A DNA stretch of 39,882 bases, taken from Prevotellaceae bacterium. GTDB taxonomy: Bacteria; Bacteroidota; Bacteroidia; Bacteroidales; Paludibacteraceae. Position 1 is the stretch's first letter. The number at the start of each line of letters is the position of its first letter. Shown piece by piece: positions 37,875 to 39,882 of the stretch. The stretch lies in NCBI GenBank assembly GCA_031270065.1, contig JAISYF010000173.1:1-39882 (forward strand), given 5' to 3'. The notes below the pieces were generated by a model. That model saw only the letters and a program-made list of their open reading frames with translations, did no database searches and was not told where the DNA came from. A program made the translations under genes and the position numbers.

Positions 37875-38442
37875 ACAGCAATTCATATCTACCTATTGGC
37901 AACACGCTGTTGCTTGTCAGACTGCATACGGGTTGCCGTTAGCGGTTATTTTGGCACAGGCGGGGCTTGAGAGTGGTTGGGGTGCTTCTGTTTATCAAAA
38001 TAATTTTTTTGGCATAAAGGCAAATAGTGCGTGGAAAGGCAAGAAGCAACTTTTGCGAACACACGAAATGTTGCCAAAGAGTAGCGGGTATTCGTTCCCG
38101 GAAGTGATTAGCATAACACCCACAAGCACAGGTAAGTATGATTGGTATGTACGTGATTATTTTCGGGCTTACGACACAGCGGAAGAGGGTTTTATGGATT
38201 ATGGAGCATTTATAACGGGTAACTCAAGATATAACAATGCGGTTATAAATTACAAAAACACAGGCAACTGGCAGGCGTATTGCAGAGATATTGCGGCAGC
38301 GGGGTACGCAACGGCTACAAACTATGCGAACAGTTTAATTAGCACAACCGAACAGGTAATAAATTATCTGCCTCTTGATTGGCAACAAGTAAAGGCAAAT
38401 TCGGCAAAAAAAAAAACTTCGCTGGTGGTTCAGAATTTTTAA
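37867..38442 (+). CDS. Glucosaminidase / FlgJ-like lytic enzyme
   Basis: 191 aa; GLPLAVILAQAGLESGWGAS...NNFFGIKANSAWKGK...FRAYDTAEEGFMDYGAFITGNSRYNNA...YATATNYANSLI. Confidence 0.85.
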   Translation: MTKQQFISTYWQHAVACQTAYGLPLAVILAQAGLESGWGASVYQNNFFGIKANSAWKGKKQLLRTHEMLPKSSGYSFPEVISITPTSTGKYDWYVRDYFRAYDTAEEGFMDYGAFITGNSRYNNAVINYKNTGNWQAYCRDIAAAGYATATNYANSLISTTEQVINYLPLDWQQVKANSAKKKTSLVVQNF

Positions 38443-38531
38443 TAATTGGAATTTTAGCAGGATTATATTTTTTAAATAATAAAAACAAAAACAATTTTGA
38501 TTGTATGATAAAAAATTATATTAAAAATTAA
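38406..38531 (+). other. A11 slippery tract plus -1-frame extension encoding a C-terminal TM anchor
   Basis: A11 at 38406-38416; -1 frame from 38415 reads NFAGGSEFLIIGILAGLYFLNNKNKNNFDCMIKNYIKN then TAA (38529-38531). Confidence 0.6.
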
Positions 38532-38549
38532 AAATTAAATAATAAAATT

Positions 38550-38903
38550 ATGGAAATTCAAACAATTATTTCAGCAATCATAGGGCTGTTAGCCTTAATT
38601 GCAACAGGTGGATGGTTTATTAATTATCGTCAAAAAAAAACTATCGAAAGCGCAAGTGCCGACAATGCTACTTTATCGGCTTCAAAAAATGCCGTTGATT
38701 TAGCCAATGAGATAGCACAGAAATACAACACTATTATTTTATCTTCAATGGGGGAGCACGAGAAACGCCACGATGATGTGGAAAGTAAACTTGATGTATT
38801 ATTGTATGAGGTTACAATTATTGGTAAATATCTAAATGGCGGGTTGGCAAAGTTCAAAAAACAGCAGCGTGATGAACGTGGGCGTTTCATTAAAAAAAAA
38901 TGA
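38550..38903 (+). CDS. Single-TM holin/lysis-like protein
   Basis: 117 aa; IISAIIGLLALIATGGWFINY N-terminal TM, coiled middle, basic C-terminus FKKQQRDERGRFIKKK; downstream of lytic enzyme. Confidence 0.55.
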   Translation: MEIQTIISAIIGLLALIATGGWFINYRQKKTIESASADNATLSASKNAVDLANEIAQKYNTIILSSMGEHEKRHDDVESKLDVLLYEVTIIGKYLNGGLAKFKKQQRDERGRFIKKK

Positions 38904-38910
38904 AAAAATT

Positions 38911-39240
38911 ATGAAATATGCAATTTATATATTATCTGTTTTATTGCTAATCTGCTGTATTTCAATCGGTTTCTTGTGGAAAATGTACAGTAAAACGGCA
39001 GCGCATACACAGGCGCAACAGGTGCAAATTTTGGAACTCGATAGCGCACTTCAAAAGGCACTAAACAAGACCGAAACGTCAATAAAATTTAGCATACAGC
39101 CGACAATAACCAACAAGGTTACTTCTGCTTTTGGAAGTACAAAAAATGTAACATTGCAATATTATTTCACTTTGGACGGTAAGGCGATGATAGTAAAGGC
39201 AGATAGCACTTATCAAATAACAAAAGAGTATGCGAAATGA
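38911..39240 (+). CDS. Single-TM spanin-like protein
   Basis: Starts MKYAIYILSVLLLICCISIGFLWKMYSK at 38911; N-terminal TM followed by coiled periplasmic-type region. Confidence 0.5.
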   Translation: MKYAIYILSVLLLICCISIGFLWKMYSKTAAHTQAQQVQILELDSALQKALNKTETSIKFSIQPTITNKVTSAFGSTKNVTLQYYFTLDGKAMIVKADSTYQITKEYAK

Positions 39241-39359
39241 ATTTTTGAAAATTCCGAAAAAAAATAACATAAGATTAGGTTTTCATAATTTAAATAAATG
39301 TAATTTTGTACGCACATTTAAAAAATATTTTTTTGAAATATTTGAGTAGATGATGTGAA

Positions 39360-39395
39360 AATGGATTCCCGCCTTTGCGGGTTTCCATTTTTTTA
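39360..39395 (+). terminator. Intrinsic terminator of late operon
   Basis: ATGGATTCCCGCCTTTGCGGGTTTCCATTTTTTTA. Confidence 0.8.
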
Positions 39396-39791
39396 TATTG
39401 TACCAAAAAATTGTGAATTATCCTTTGCAATTTTGGTGCGTTTTTTTATGTATCGTTCCGTTGTGTCAAAAGATTTATGCCTGCAATGATTCATTACATC
39501 AAACGGGTGCATACCATTTTGTAACGCTGTAATTATGCCTGTGTGCTTGAAAGAATAAAATTTACATTGAGGGTTAATTCCGAGTTCGCGGCGTACATCA
39601 GCGAAGAGGCGGTTAAAATGATTCATTCCGAAAGGTTTATTTTCTGTAACAGATTTTTTTCTAAATAGGTAATAATCAGCGTTTTGCAAGTGGTAACCTT
39701 GCATAATTAATTGTTCTAATAAAATTTTCGGAATAACTACATTTTCCGTTGTTCTATTTTTTGGGTAATGATGCCAAAAATAGTTGGTAAT
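39393..39791 (-). pseudogene. Tyrosine recombinase remnant (C-terminal catalytic part only)
   Basis: FYSFKHTGIITALQNGMHPFDVMNHCRHKSFDTTERYIKK (H-x-x-x, H, Y motifs). Frame stays open upstream as ITNYFWHHYPKNRTTENVVIPKILLEQLI then meets a TAA (+ strand 39792-39794); N-terminal domain and first catalytic Arg absent. Confidence 0.7.
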
Positions 39792-39882
39792 TTAATGCCC
39801 AAAAAGTTGTATATTTGCGGCGAAGTTGAAGAGGAAACAGGCTCTGCTGGGGAGCAACCTATCAGAAATAGACTTCGGATAT

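Noticed and set aside
39079-39270. Minus-strand 63-aa ORF overlapping the spanin-like gene
   Set aside because: Antisense to a plausible CDS, no start context, composition artefact.
23000-39800. Clear attL/attR direct repeats for the second prophage
   Set aside because: I compared sequences near 23.0-23.4 kb with 39.2-39.8 kb by eye and found no convincing core repeat; boundaries remain approximate.
1-39882. tRNA or rRNA genes as integration targets
   Set aside because: No tRNA-like cloverleaf or rRNA signature recognised anywhere in the window by eye.

Overview
AT-rich Bacteroidota-type chromosomal window: σABfr-like promoters (TTTG-N18/19-TAnnTTTG), a T9SS cargo protein and SUF/nrdG/rsmD housekeeping genes. 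Three blocks are visible. (1) ~0.3-16.5 kb: a tyrosine integrase followed by a minus-strand tailed-phage-like gene set (ParB-methyltransferase, portal-like, neck-like, glycosyltransferase, tail fibre, tape measure). I find no large terminase or recognisable major capsid gene, and a sufE-like gene sits inside the block. (2) ~16.5-23.05 kb: host genes (thiolase, DUF59/SufT-like, RsmD, ferredoxin, NrdG-like, T9SS protein, beta-propeller lipoprotein), with several families of perfect palindromes and a duplicated leader carrying a 7-bp VNTR. (3) ~23.05-39.8 kb: a compact, apparently undescribed tailless prophage. It has a repressor/Cro-like switch, a rolling-circle (Rep_trans-like) initiator, an SSB-like protein with a PF tail, a stand-alone structured ncRNA, and a lipoprotein cassette with its own promoter and terminator. 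About 16 structural/lysis genes follow, several with a recurrent short C-terminal membrane anchor, and the block ends in an integrase remnant. The best novel candidate is this third element: I infer a temperate, membrane-containing, probably ssDNA/RCR phage broadly comparable in strategy to FLiP (Finnlakeviridae). One sub-observation is an A11 tract where a -1 shift would give the glucosaminidase a matching membrane anchor. No database search or folding was run; functional names are from motif recognition only.
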